Source: Actinomycetota bacterium (GTDB taxonomy: Bacteria > Actinomycetota > Actinomycetes > Nanopelagicales > Nanopelagicaceae). From it: 64,000 bases of DNA. Below the pieces are notes generated by a model. It ran no database searches. It worked only from the letters and a program-made list of their open reading frames with translations, and was not told the DNA's origin. This document shows, in pieces, positions 46,001 through 54,242 of this stretch (position 1 is the first letter of the stretch; each line of letters begins with the position of its first letter). The DNA is taken from NCBI GenBank assembly GCA_947450545.1, contig CANFVU010000005.1:1-64000 (forward strand), written 5' to 3'. The translations under genes were made by a program, and so were the position numbers.

Positions 46001-46613
46001 GTGGCTTGAGTTGGCGACGAAGTTCAACAGTGAGGTCTTGGATACGCGCAAGATTGCCTTGCATGGAATCGAGTTTGCGAAGAGCTTTCTCTTTACGCTT
46101 GCGGTGCTTAAGCACACCTGCAGCTTCTTCAATGAATGCGCGACGTTCTTCAGGGTTTGCAAGAAGAATTGCATCGAGTTGGCCCTGGCCAACGATGACA
46201 TGCATCTCTCGACCGATACCGCTATCGCTGAGCAACTCTTGAATGTCGAGCAAGCGAGATGTCTCGCCATTGATTTGATACTCACTTGTTCCGTTGCGGA
46301 ACAAAATACGCGTGATGGTTACTTCGGTGAAATCAATGGGAAGAGTTTGATCGGTGTTATCAATCGTTACAGAAACTTCAGCACGACCGAGTGGCGCACG
46401 ACCTGTTGTTCCGGCGAAGATGACATCTTCCATCTTTCCACCGCGCAGAGATTTAGCTCCCTGCTCGCCCATAACCCACGACAGAGCATCGACAACGTTG
46501 GATTTACCGGATCCATTTGGACCGACAACGCAGGTAATCCCCCGCTCGAAATTTAATTGAGTATTCGATGCGAAGGATTTGAAGCCTTTGAGGGTCACGC
46601 TCTTCAAATACAC
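43074..46613 (-). CDS. smc: Chromosome segregation protein SMC
   Basis: The 1179-residue protein has the head Walker A 'GPNGSGKSNVVDAL' (31-44), a Q-loop, then a long coiled coil. A hinge lies near 500-670 ('GAQVRGRLSSLISVDSGWEA', 'GGSAGGNSAIEI'). A second coiled coil leads to the signature 'LSLLSGGERSLVAVAML' and Walker B 'PFYVMDEVEAALDD'. With ScpAB it organises and segregates chromosomes. Upstream is rnc; mutM, which usually separates the two in Actinobacteria, is absent. Confidence 0.97.
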   Translation of the reverse strand: MYLKSVTLKGFKSFASNTQLNFERGITCVVGPNGSGKSNVVDALSWVMGEQGAKSLRGGKMEDVIFAGTTGRAPLGRAEVSVTIDNTDQTLPIDFTEVTITRILFRNGTSEYQINGETSRLLDIQELLSDSGIGREMHVIVGQGQLDAILLANPEERRAFIEEAAGVLKHRKRKEKALRKLDSMQGNLARIQDLTVELRRQLKPLGKQAEVARRASTIQSDVRDSRLRLLADDLIQLKSQLEMEVADETTLRSRRDEVEQALRQSRFREEELDRISAAENPLLVQAQENYYQLTAQREKFRGVQSLASERSRFLSEEIEEARASGRDPVAMDQEAVTLRHEQSELQSKVQEHQNSLAAVTAGLRELEALLATEENQVSAALRAIADQREGTARQEGHINGLRSRIDATNAEITRLTTSRDEALARLQQFKSDFALLESEIAGLDASEPDLDAQHERAKSAMQAAISEFEKAQDSEQTAQRERSGLSSRLAALEESLLHRDGGEAIMSGRSGAQVRGRLSSLISVDSGWEAAVGAALGPLADSIVVADMRSAVSALTLLKSESAGQSELLVIDGSSSSASFTVPAGVAPLASLIRSEGLDAALSHLLARYVAVRDLDAAQSVLSFDPTLIAVTQDGDVVSRTRVKGGSAGGNSAIEINALIERTRESLADKSATCEKLAFELSRLKSDVESTTAVYDSTLSKLNDSDARMSGLAEQMAVAGQNVKSAQAEVDRLEASLVEATGQRTSDESDLAAAQSQFQSQQAPAEPDLTHLEDLRSRVSQSRSTEVEARLELRTQEERITALAARAQALEDAARAEREGAERAITRREQRSVAAATAQATADTAYEALIQIEISIQKAMAERQRLEAGRTDRDGEILSVRGKSRELTLELEQLTSSVHRDEIVRAEQRMRIEQLETRAVEELGVDVATLVNEYGPVNDVPTFVEDEEGNFVPGELIPYRRDQQEKRLAQAEKALATLGKINPLALEEYSALEERLRYLAEQLEDLKKTKKDLLDIIKEVDDKVVEIFTQAYRDTEREFVGIFSRLFPGGEGRLILTNPHDMMTTGVDVEARPPGKRVKRLSLLSGGERSLVAVAMLVAIFKARPSPFYVMDEVEAALDDTNLGRLLGIFEELREKSQLIVITHQKRTMEIADALYGVTMRGDGVSEVISQRLREPQDA

Positions 46614-46659
46614 GAGGAAAACCTATCGGCAAGGTGCTCGCAAAGCCGCCATTTCACCC

Positions 46660-46671
46660 CCTCTTTAGAGG
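46660..46671. repeat. Perfect palindrome in the rnc-smc gap
   Basis: CCTCTTTAGAGG is a perfect 12-bp inverted repeat in the 93-bp space between the rnc stop and the smc start. It could be a weak rnc terminator or a binding site for smc control; no T-run follows it on the minus strand. Confidence 0.35.
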
Positions 46672-46706
46672 AGAGAAGCCTTCAGTTCAGGTAGAGGGTT
46701 TTTCCG

Positions 46707-47384
46707 TTATGAACGAGCGTTAATGACGTCGTATGCCAACTTTGCAGCAACTTGTTCTGCTTCGCGTTTACTCTTTCCAGATCCCATAGGAAATTTTTCT
46801 CCGGAGAGAATCGCAACGGCGGTAAAACTCTTGTCATGATCGGGACCAGATTCAGAAATTTCATATTCTGGAAGAGTTAAATTTTTGAGAGCAGCAATCT
46901 CTTGTAGAGCAGTCTTCCCATCCAATGAGGCCCCTGCTTTGCTCGCCTCATCAATGATCTCCGTGAACCACTTCAAAACAACGTCGGAAGTTTGCGCATA
47001 TCCATGATGAAGATAAATTGCACCGACCAGAGCTTCCAGCGCATCAGCGAGAATCGAATTCTTTTCCCGGCCGCCTGTTGACTCTTCGCCTTTGCCAATT
47101 CGCAAAAACTCGCCGATCTTCAAATCCCGTGCAATATTGGCGAGCGCGCGCGTATTTACTACGCCAGAACGAATAGGAGAGAGCTTGCTTTCATCGAAAT
47201 CAGGAAAGAGCGCGTAGAGCTGCTCTGTGACAATTAAGCCGAGGACGCTATCGCCGAGAAATTCCAGGCGTTCGTTAGTGGGTAAACCGCCGCTCTCATA
47301 AGCAAAGGAACGGTGAGTGAAAGCGAGTTGGAGTAATTCATCCTTAACAGATATACCGAGCGCTCCGGTGAGGGTCTCGTACAT
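46707..47384 (-). CDS. rnc: Ribonuclease III
   Basis: The 225-residue enzyme has the RNase III signature 'NERLEFLGDSVLGLIV' (about 38-53, with catalytic Glu and Asp) and the second acidic cluster 'LADALEALVGAIYLHHG'. A C-terminal double-stranded RNA-binding domain reads 'KTALQEIAALKNLTLPEYEI ... GKSKREAEQVAAKLAY'. It processes rRNA precursors and structured mRNAs. rpmF is encoded 32 bp upstream on the same strand. Confidence 0.96.
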   Translation of the reverse strand: MYETLTGALGISVKDELLQLAFTHRSFAYESGGLPTNERLEFLGDSVLGLIVTEQLYALFPDFDESKLSPIRSGVVNTRALANIARDLKIGEFLRIGKGEESTGGREKNSILADALEALVGAIYLHHGYAQTSDVVLKWFTEIIDEASKAGASLDGKTALQEIAALKNLTLPEYEISESGPDHDKSFTAVAILSGEKFPMGSGKSKREAEQVAAKLAYDVINARS

Positions 47385-47416
47385 ATCAGGCGAGCAAGTT
47401 TACGTTAAACAGTGAA

Positions 47417-47590
47417 TTAAACAGCGAGAACCTGACGACGGTTATAAGTACCGCAGGTTGGGCATGCTGTGTGCTGCAACTTAGGTTGTTGGCACTGACC
47501 GCATGTTGAGAGAGCTGCTGGTGTTGTCTTCCATGCGCTACGACGTGAGCGGGTACGCGAACGGGACATCTTTCGCTTTGGAACTGGCAT
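47417..47590 (-). CDS. rpmF: 50S ribosomal protein L32
   Basis: This short gene from ATG 47590 to TAA 47417-47419 encodes 57 residues. The start 'MPVPKRKMSRSRTRSRRSAW' is unmistakable L32, followed by two CxxC zinc knuckles ('CGQC' and 'CPTC') and 'YNRRQVLAV'. An AAAGGGG ribosome site precedes it. It lies between the DUF177 (YceD) gene and rnc, the standard yceD-rpmF-rnc arrangement. Confidence 0.97.
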   Translation of the reverse strand: MPVPKRKMSRSRTRSRRSAWKTTPAALSTCGQCQQPKLQHTACPTCGTYNRRQVLAV

Positions 47591-47683
47591 GATTTAACCC
47601 CTTTAATCTGATCACTGTCGAGCTTTACTATTGCTGAACTAGAAGCGAATTATTGCCGAAAGAGCAGAAATTGGGAAATCGGC

Positions 47684-48253
47684 TTATTTCTGGCCTTGAA
47701 GGCCATCCCAACCCTCAAGTCCGGCCCAGCGAATATCGTGCTTTTCGTGGGCATGGTCCTCGGGAAGGTCAGCCATGCGAAGGCCGCAATCTGGGCAGAG
47801 CCCCTCACAATGTGGGCTACACAGTGGATTAATCGGTAGCTCCAAAATCAAGGCATCTCGAATCGCAAACTCTAAGTCGATGAAATCGCCATCCATATGG
47901 AGATCTTCATCTTCCTCCTCAACATCAATCTCTTTCGCTTTTTTGTGGCTCTTCTTCTCTTTCTCATAACGATAGAGCTCAGTGAATGGTTGTTCGATAT
48001 CGAGTTCGATGGGTTCAAGACAACGTGTGCAATCTCCCGTGAGTAGTGCCGCAACTGTTCCTGAAGCTAATACGCCCTCGCTCACAGATTGAATGCGCAG
48101 ATCAACATCGATGGGTTCATCTTTCTCAACACCCAGTACGGGTGTTCCAACGCGTTCATGAACATCAAAGGTGAGTTCGTACTCTTTCATTTCTCCAGCA
48201 CGACGAGGCAAATCGATGCAATTGAAATAGAAGGGGCCGTGCTCTACATGCAT
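47684..48253 (-). CDS. YceD-like DUF177 protein
   Basis: The 189-residue protein has the DUF177 core: an N-terminal 'MKEYELTFDVHERVG', a CxxC in 'GDCTRCLEPIELDI', an acidic low-complexity insert ('DVEEEDEDLHMD'), and the C-terminal 'PINPLCSPHCEGLCPDCG' Cys cluster. YceD proteins are linked to 23S rRNA accumulation and are nearly always upstream of rpmF, as here. It starts two bases after the sepIVA stop. Confidence 0.92.
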   Translation of the reverse strand: MHVEHGPFYFNCIDLPRRAGEMKEYELTFDVHERVGTPVLGVEKDEPIDVDLRIQSVSEGVLASGTVAALLTGDCTRCLEPIELDIEQPFTELYRYEKEKKSHKKAKEIDVEEEDEDLHMDGDFIDLEFAIRDALILELPINPLCSPHCEGLCPDCGLRMADLPEDHAHEKHDIRWAGLEGWDGLQGQK

Positions 48254-48255
48254 TT

Positions 48256-48750
48256 CTATTCGCTCAATTCAGATAAAATATGCTTATCTTCAACGCCTTG
48301 CAACTTATCGCGCCCGCGTTGAACTACATCGAGAGTCTTATTCAAAATGACTTCAAGAGTTGCTAATCGCGAATCGATATAAGCTTCAATTTCTTCACGC
48401 TCTTGCTTAGCTTCTGCATCGACTTCATCCATAATTCTTTGTGCTTCTTTGCGAGCAGCTGCCACGATTTGAGTTTGCTCAACCATTTGAGCAACTTCTT
48501 CACGAGCATGAGCAACGAGTTGTTCAGCGCTTACTCGAGCTTCTTCGATTATGGCATCGCGTGTCACTAAAATTTCTTCAGCACTTCCGAGATCTGATGG
48601 AAGAGAGATTCGTGCTTGATCTAGAATCTCCAAAAGTTCTCCGCGGTGCACGACACAGCTAGCGGACAGTGGAACTCCGCGCGCTTCTTCAACCATGGTG
48701 ATAGCGCTCTGCACGCGTTCTGTAACAGTGAATTGGCTAGCTTCGCTCAT
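48256..48750 (-). CDS. sepIVA: SepIVA-like DivIVA-family coiled-coil protein
   Basis: This 164-residue protein is mostly a long coiled coil. It runs 'LDQARISLPSDLGSAEEILV', then heptads rich in Ala, Glu and Gln through 'AEQLVAHAREEVAQMVEQ' and 'EREEIEAYIDSRLATLEVI'. Position between coaD and DUF177-rpmF-rnc equals that of Rv2927c/SepIVA, the septal DivIVA-family protein of mycobacteria (from memory). It would act at the division septum or in envelope precursor control. Sequence similarity in coiled coils is weak evidence; synteny is the stronger part of the call. Confidence 0.78.
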   Translation of the reverse strand: MSEASQFTVTERVQSAITMVEEARGVPLSASCVVHRGELLEILDQARISLPSDLGSAEEILVTRDAIIEEARVSAEQLVAHAREEVAQMVEQTQIVAAARKEAQRIMDEVDAEAKQEREEIEAYIDSRLATLEVILNKTLDVVQRGRDKLQGVEDKHILSELSE

Positions 48751-48769
48751 ATCGACCTCTTTTAGATTT

Positions 48770-49249
48770 TCAGTTATTCGAGAGAGCAGATTTTACGCGC
48801 TCTACGAGTTGGGCAGGTACATAACCTGAGATATCGCCATCGTAGGCGGCAATTTCTTTTACGAGTGAAGAGGATAGGAATGAGTGGGCTGGCGCTGTCG
48901 ACATAAAGAGGGTCTCGACGCCCTTGAGTTGTAAGTTCATTTGGGACATTTGAAGTTCGTAGTCAAAATCGGTAACAGCGCGTAGTCCCTTCACAATTGC
49001 TTGAATTTTATTCTCTTCGCAATAATCAACAAGCAATCCAGACCAGGATGCGACAGTCACATTCTTATATTCAGCAGTAACTTCGCGAATCATCTCCATG
49101 CGATCATCGACTGTAAAAAGGGATTTCTTCGTCTTGTTCACGAGAACCGCAACAACAACCTCATCGAAGAGCGAGCTTGCGCGCTTAATAATATCGAGGT
49201 GCCCAAAAGTGATGGGATCAAAGGATCCGGGGCATACAACTTTCTTCAC
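48770..49249 (-). CDS. coaD: Phosphopantetheine adenylyltransferase
   Basis: The 159-residue nucleotidyltransferase makes dephospho-CoA from 4'-phosphopantetheine and ATP. It has 'CPGSFDPITFGHLDII' with the T14-x-G-H17 motif, 'VKGLRAVTDFDYELQMSQMN', and the C-terminal 'STAPAHSFLSSSLVKEIAAY'. The GTG start at 49249 overlaps the rsmD stop by four bases (GTGA). rsmD-coaD coupling is widespread in bacteria. Confidence 0.97.
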   Translation of the reverse strand: MKKVVCPGSFDPITFGHLDIIKRASSLFDEVVVAVLVNKTKKSLFTVDDRMEMIREVTAEYKNVTVASWSGLLVDYCEENKIQAIVKGLRAVTDFDYELQMSQMNLQLKGVETLFMSTAPAHSFLSSSLVKEIAAYDGDISGYVPAQLVERVKSALSNN

Positions 49250-49818
49250 GGCAAAACGCTAGCAGAGTACCCGCCGTAGAAGATACTCCCCTGTCCGTAT
49301 GAGCGTACTTTCTCGCACTCCATTCCTTCGGGCCACTCGAAAGGCTTGGATTTAGATGCACGCTCAATCGCGATAATTCCGCGAGGCTGAATTAGCGACC
49401 GCTCTTTGATTATTTCTAGAAGTTCGACAATCTCTTCGTTGGAAACATCGTAAGGCGGATCCATAAAAATAATGTCGTAACGAAGTGCGAGATCTGATTC
49501 AAGAAATCTTTTCGCGCGATTTTTGAATACTTTAAATGAGCCCGATGCGCTTCCTACAAGCTGAAAATTATTGGATGTTAACTCACTTACTTCTTCTTCA
49601 ACAGCATGCACAATTTCGGCGCCGCGTGACAGCGCTTCGACTCCCACCGCACCGCTTCCTGCAAAGAGATCGAGAAAATAGAGGTCGGTGAGTGATCCAA
49701 ATGCAGATTCAAGTGAGGAGAAAACTCCTTCACGTGCGCGATCGGATGTTGGGCGAACTCGTTCATCTTCGGGAGAAAAGAGTTTCTTCCCTTTTGCACT
49801 TCCAGCAATGATGCGCAT
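49246..49818 (-). CDS. rsmD: 16S rRNA (guanine(966)-N2)-methyltransferase
   Basis: The 190-residue methyltransferase opens with 'MRIIAGSAKGKKLFSPED'. It has the SAM motif 'FLDLFAGSGAVGVEALSRG' and the catalytic 'FMDPPYDV' (D/N-PPY). It modifies G966 of 16S rRNA. It sits three bases after recG and is coupled to coaD downstream. Confidence 0.95.
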   Translation of the reverse strand: MRIIAGSAKGKKLFSPEDERVRPTSDRAREGVFSSLESAFGSLTDLYFLDLFAGSGAVGVEALSRGAEIVHAVEEEVSELTSNNFQLVGSASGSFKVFKNRAKRFLESDLALRYDIIFMDPPYDVSNEEIVELLEIIKERSLIQPRGIIAIERASKSKPFEWPEGMECEKVRSYGQGSIFYGGYSASVLP

Positions 49819-49821
49819 TCT

Positions 49822-52053
49822 CTAACCCTTATCCAAATATGAGGCAGCTTCTTCTTCGCGAAGTGCTTCGACTTCACGGGCCAATTCTGGCGTACTTTCA
49901 AGAAGCGGATCGCCATCAATCATTGTGAGTGCAACAGTGCGAGCTTCATCAATCAACTTCTCGTCACGCAATACACGCAAAAGTCGCAGCTGCGATTGGG
50001 TTCCAGATTGAGCTTTTCCTAAAATGTCACCTTCACTTCTCTGCTCAAGATCGATGCGAGAGAGTTCAAATCCATCGAGAGTGCTTGTGACTGCGGTGAG
50101 ACGTTCGATAGCTGAGGATTCCTCCGCTGCTTCCGTAACAAAGAGACAGAGCCCAGGAACTTTTCCACGGCCTACGCGTCCGCGAAGTTGATGTAATTGT
50201 GAAACTCCAAATCGATCGGCATTCATAATCACCATCACAGACGCATTCGGTACATCGACTCCCACTTCAATAACTGTGGTGCTCACAAGAACATCAATTT
50301 TCCCATCAGCAAATGCTCGCATCGTTTCATCTTTGAGCTCTGAACTTTGACGACCGTGCAATGGAGCGACTTTCAACCCCTTAAGTGGACCTAACGCCAA
50401 CGCAGGTGCGAGTTCCTCTACTGCAACGATGGTCTTGGGGTCAGCAGGCTCGTCCAGTGTTACTCCCATCGCAGCAGCCACTTCTCTATCGCGATCGGTG
50501 ATGACTGATGCGCCTTCCTCGGCTTCAGTGGCAGAAATTCGTGAAGCAACCACGTACGCCTGATGTCCTTTCGCTACCTCCTCGCGTATGCGCTCCCACG
50601 CACGGTCTAGGAAGTGTGGCTTGTCGAGCGATGGAATTAAATGTGAAGTGATGAGAGGTCGCCCGGCAGGAAGTTGACGCAAGGTCGAGACATCAAGATC
50701 GCCAAAGACTGTCATTGCAACTGTTCGCGGAATCGGGGTTGCAGTCATGACGAGCAAATGAGGAGGAGTCACGGCTTTGCCTCGCAAAGCATCGCGTTGC
50801 TCAACACCAAAGCGATGTTGCTCATCGACCACAACCAATCCAAGGTCGTGGAATTCAACTCCTTCACTTAACAGTGCATGAGTACCAATAACAATTCCGG
50901 CGCTTCCCGAAGATATTTCTGCAAGCACTTCTCGCTTCGTGGCTGCGCTCATTGATCCAGTGAGCAACGCAACGCGAGTTCCATGTTCACTGCCACCTAA
51001 AGTTCCTGCAGCTGCAAGCGGGCCAAGGATTCTATTAATCGTTGAAAAGTGCTGAGTAGCAAGAACTTCTGTGGGAGCTAATAACGCAGCTTGTCCACCG
51101 CTATCGACTGTTCCCAACATCGCGCGTAACGCCACAACTGTTTTACCCGATCCCACTTCACCTTGCAACAATCGATGCATCGGATGAGTTTGATTCATGT
51201 CAGCTTCGATTTCTCCCGAGACTTCTCGCTGTCCATCGGTGAAAGTAAATGGAAGTTGTGCTTCAAATTCTGCAACTAAGCCGTCGCTCTTAATCGGCCG
51301 CGCTGTTGCCGGAAGCGAGCGCATTTGCGATTTGCGTTGTGCAAGTAATAATTGAAGGAGAAGAGCTTCGTCAAAAGTTAAACGCGTACGAGCTCGATCT
51401 GCTTCATCCCGAGTTATAGGTTGATGAATCGAATGAAACGCTTCGCTGAGAGTTGGGTAATTAAATTGCTTCAACACTTCCTGCGGAATGGGATCCACAA
51501 TCTCATCGATAGAGTGCAGAGCGATTTCTATGGATTGCGCGATTTTCCACGATGGCATTTTTGCTGTTGCGGGATATACAGGAATCGCTCGCCCTGCAAA
51601 GGCTGCAGTGGCTTCATCTTCGTCGCCACCTTCAGGTAGAATTTCATAATCGGGATGAGAAAGTTGTCGCTTCTTATTGAAAACTCCGACTTTGCCGGCA
51701 AACATCCCGCGCATCCCCACTTTGAGTTGCTTCTCTCGCCATGCTTGATTGAAAAAGGTGAGCGACATTTCCGAGCTTCCATCGGTAATGATGACTTCAA
51801 CAATGATCCGTCCTGGCGCTCTACGAAGGTTGACTTTCTTAATATCGGCAATCACCGTTGCCTCATCGCCCTCTTTTAACTCCGAGATATCGCTGAGCTC
51901 ACCGCGCATGACATATCGGCGTGGGTAATGTCTGAGCAGATCCCCCGCTGTGGTGTAACCAAAAGCCTTCTCGAAGACCACGGCAGTCTTATCCCCGATG
52001 ACCGCTTTGAGCGGGGTCTCGAGCGGGGAGCGTGCTGCCGGCTGACTCTTCAC
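49822..52053 (-). CDS. recG: ATP-dependent DNA helicase RecG
   Basis: The 743-residue helicase has an N-terminal wedge OB domain (about 60-160, 'LKEGDEATVIADIKKVNLRR'). SF2 motifs follow: 'LLQGEVGSGKTVVALRAML' (Walker A), 'VVVDEQHRFGVEQR' (DEQH), 'MTATPIPRTVAMTVFGD' (III), and 'QLRGRVGRGKVPGLCLF' (VI), with a C-terminal TRG motif region. It reverses stalled replication forks and processes branched DNA. Divergent from rpmB. Confidence 0.96.
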   Translation of the reverse strand: MKSQPAARSPLETPLKAVIGDKTAVVFEKAFGYTTAGDLLRHYPRRYVMRGELSDISELKEGDEATVIADIKKVNLRRAPGRIIVEVIITDGSSEMSLTFFNQAWREKQLKVGMRGMFAGKVGVFNKKRQLSHPDYEILPEGGDEDEATAAFAGRAIPVYPATAKMPSWKIAQSIEIALHSIDEIVDPIPQEVLKQFNYPTLSEAFHSIHQPITRDEADRARTRLTFDEALLLQLLLAQRKSQMRSLPATARPIKSDGLVAEFEAQLPFTFTDGQREVSGEIEADMNQTHPMHRLLQGEVGSGKTVVALRAMLGTVDSGGQAALLAPTEVLATQHFSTINRILGPLAAAGTLGGSEHGTRVALLTGSMSAATKREVLAEISSGSAGIVIGTHALLSEGVEFHDLGLVVVDEQHRFGVEQRDALRGKAVTPPHLLVMTATPIPRTVAMTVFGDLDVSTLRQLPAGRPLITSHLIPSLDKPHFLDRAWERIREEVAKGHQAYVVASRISATEAEEGASVITDRDREVAAAMGVTLDEPADPKTIVAVEELAPALALGPLKGLKVAPLHGRQSSELKDETMRAFADGKIDVLVSTTVIEVGVDVPNASVMVIMNADRFGVSQLHQLRGRVGRGKVPGLCLFVTEAAEESSAIERLTAVTSTLDGFELSRIDLEQRSEGDILGKAQSGTQSQLRLLRVLRDEKLIDEARTVALTMIDGDPLLESTPELAREVEALREEEAASYLDKG

Positions 52054-52152
52054 GGGAGCAGTCTGCCCGAATTCGCCTTACTGAGCGGCTTTCGGTAACC
52101 TACGGGGTCTAGTTTTTTACCAGTTTTCGTTTTCTTGATGAAGGAGTTCCAC

Positions 52153-52338
52153 GTGGCATCCACATGCGATCTATGCGGCAAGGGCCCAAGCTTTGGCAAC
52201 AACGTTTCGCACTCAATGCGTAAGACACGTCGCCGCTGGAATCCAAATATCCAGAGCATCCGTACATTCATTGGCGGAGTATCAAAGCGCCAGAACGTAT
52301 GCACATCATGCATGAAGGCAGGAAAAGCAGTCCGTTAA
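52153..52338 (+). CDS. rpmB: 50S ribosomal protein L28
   Basis: The 61-residue protein starts at GTG 52153, with an AAGGAG ribosome site (52141-52146) six bases upstream. The in-frame ATG at 52135 would precede that site and add six odd residues. Features are 'CDLCGKGPSFGNNVSHS', 'RRRWNPNIQSI' and a C-terminal 'CTSCMKAGK'. The two CxxC pairs mean this is the zinc-binding (C+) form of L28. Divergent from recG across 99 bp. Confidence 0.96.
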   Translation: MASTCDLCGKGPSFGNNVSHSMRKTRRRWNPNIQSIRTFIGGVSKRQNVCTSCMKAGKAVR

Positions 52339-52365
52339 TCCGGCTCCTTCGCTCACTCTCTTGAT

Positions 52366-53046
52366 ATGAGCACCTCACCGCAACTATTTGCTCATCGCGG
52401 TCTGCATCACCCATTCTCTCCACACCCTGAATCATCTTTTGATTCCTATCGCGCTGCTATCGATGCTGGAGCTGATGGCGTTGAGTGCGATATCCGACTA
52501 ACTCAAGATGGACACCTCGTTGTCTGGCATGACGCGACTTTGGAACGCATAGCCCAATCACCACTTCGCATTTCGCGTTCAACCTTAGATCAACTTCGTG
52601 AAGTCTGGCCCATCCTTACTCTTGAAGAGTTGCTGGACTTAACAATCGCAGAGCGAAAGAACATCGCCATCGAAACCAAGCATCCTGTTCGATTTGGGCA
52701 ACGCGTTGAGCGCGAACTTTCAAAGCTACTCAAGCGAAAGCACGTAGCGATCAAAGCTTCAGGAATCGATATCTACCTCATGTCATTTTCATGGTGGGCG
52801 ACAAGCTACAACGCTCAAGCGCCTTACATGGCCACGTATTTAGTGCGCTCACGCCGATTGATGTTTCTTGCACGATTTCTTACCGCTGGACTCAATATTG
52901 AAATTCTACGAAGCGGTTTCATTCCTTCTGATCCAAGCACGACCCTTGTGTGGACTGTGAATGATGAAGCAGATATTAAATTGTGTAAGTCGTTAGGCGT
53001 TCACGTCATCATTACTGATGATCTTCGCCTTGCTCAAAGTGCGTGA
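52366..53046 (+). CDS. Glycerophosphodiester phosphodiesterase
   Basis: The 226-residue GDPD/TIM-barrel enzyme has the signature 'FAHRGLHHPFSPHPESSFDS' with catalytic His and Glu, 'DGVECDIRLTQDGHLVVWHD' (metal-binding Glu/Asp and second His), and 'IAIETKHP'. It lacks a signal peptide, so it is probably cytoplasmic and releases glycerol 3-phosphate from deacylated phospholipids. Its last 35 bp overlap the convergent thiL gene. Confidence 0.92.
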   Translation: MSTSPQLFAHRGLHHPFSPHPESSFDSYRAAIDAGADGVECDIRLTQDGHLVVWHDATLERIAQSPLRISRSTLDQLREVWPILTLEELLDLTIAERKNIAIETKHPVRFGQRVERELSKLLKRKHVAIKASGIDIYLMSFSWWATSYNAQAPYMATYLVRSRRLMFLARFLTAGLNIEILRSGFIPSDPSTTLVWTVNDEADIKLCKSLGVHVIITDDLRLAQSA

Positions 53047-53890
53047 ATCCTTGATGAGCGATGCGTTGCCCATCCAAAGTAACTCCTACACCTTCCCCTA
53101 CTTTTCCAATTTCAATCCATCCTTCGGGCAATTGAGAAAAAGTTCCAACAAAGACATGATCTTCTCCCCCATGCAACGAATGAATATCCGTTGCAATCAA
53201 CTCTGAAGAAATGGCAATGGAAACGCTTGATGCGCTGGCGAGCGACTCAAGTTCGGCAACAAGTCCATCACTGACATCAGTCAAGGAATGCGCAAGAGAT
53301 GCGTTGAGTTTTTCGATCTTCGAATAATTCACTGTTGGATATCGATGCTCTGATGAGCGTGAATCATTGGCGCCCTGCAGAAGTAGTTCTAAACCGCGCG
53401 ATGAAGCACCTGGTAAATCTGAGAGAGCAACAACATCCCCTACCTGAGCACCTGAACGAAGAATGGGTTGATCCACTTCCCCATACACGCTTATAGCAAT
53501 AGTAAGGATTGGTGATCGGGCAAGATCTCCGCCAATCACATGTGCTCCAACTTTTGCTGCTTCCGATTCAATGCCTTCTGCTAATTCTTTAATCTCGTCT
53601 TCGGAAAAATTTTCAGGAATAGCAGCAGCGACTAACAAATAGTGCGGGCGACCTCCCATTGCATAAATATCAGCAAGATTAGCTGCGGTGATTTTTCCGC
53701 CGATCTCGTGAAGAGATGACCACTCACGTTTGAAATGGACGCCTTCCACTGCCATATCTGTGGCGAGTGCAAGCGCTCCTTTCGGATGCGAAACAACCGC
53801 TGCGTCGTCACCAATGCCGACGATCACGCTCTCTGAACGGGCATTGAAGATATCGGCGAGGGCGCGCAGATAGTGCGCTTCGGTACTCAT
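53012..53890 (-). CDS. thiL: Thiamine-monophosphate kinase
   Basis: The 292-residue kinase converts thiamine phosphate to thiamine diphosphate. It has 'VGIGDDAAVVSHPKGALALA', 'DMAVEGVHFK', 'NLADIYAMGGRPHYLLVA' and 'HSLTDVSDGLVAELESLA', all typical of ThiL. Its product is the cofactor of Dxs in this window. It is divergent from the small RAM-domain gene and ends inside the GDPD gene on the opposite strand. Confidence 0.94.
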   Translation of the reverse strand: MSTEAHYLRALADIFNARSESVIVGIGDDAAVVSHPKGALALATDMAVEGVHFKREWSSLHEIGGKITAANLADIYAMGGRPHYLLVAAAIPENFSEDEIKELAEGIESEAAKVGAHVIGGDLARSPILTIAISVYGEVDQPILRSGAQVGDVVALSDLPGASSRGLELLLQGANDSRSSEHRYPTVNYSKIEKLNASLAHSLTDVSDGLVAELESLASASSVSIAISSELIATDIHSLHGGEDHVFVGTFSQLPEGWIEIGKVGEGVGVTLDGQRIAHQGFTHFEQGEDHQ

Positions 53891-53993
53891 AAATCCCCCT
53901 TCAACTCGATGGCTTCACGCTGTAGCCTAGGGTAATCAAGGTGCAGCGAGGCAACTTTAGAATTGATGCAAAAGTTTCGGAAACGAGGAAGAG

Positions 53994-54236
53994 ATGTCCG
54001 TTCAGGCATATATTTTGATTCAAACAGAAGTTGGCAAAGCCGACAGCGTTGCGAAAGCCATCTCAGCAATTCCAGGAGTCACTCTCGCTGAAGGCGTTAC
54101 TGGTCCATACGATGTCATCATGCGCGCTCAGGCGCCAAGCATGGAAGATTTCGGACGAGTGATTCTTTCTAAGGTACAAGCTGTGAGTGGAATTACTCGC
54201 ACGCTCACCTGCCCTGTTACAACATACGACAATTAA
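53994..54236 (+). CDS. Stand-alone Lrp/AsnC ligand-binding (RAM) domain protein
   Basis: The 80-residue protein is only the effector-binding/oligomerisation half of an Lrp/AsnC regulator ('AYILIQTEVGKADSVAKAIS', 'GPYDVIMRAQAPSMEDFGRV'). It has no helix-turn-helix. Such SraM-like proteins are common next to thiL and rpmB in Actinobacteria and are proposed to sense amino acids. GAGGAAG precedes ATG 53994. It lies convergent to ddl with a six-base gap. No DNA-binding partner is identified. Confidence 0.9.
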   Translation: MSVQAYILIQTEVGKADSVAKAISAIPGVTLAEGVTGPYDVIMRAQAPSMEDFGRVILSKVQAVSGITRTLTCPVTTYDN

Positions 54237-54242
54237 TTCGTA

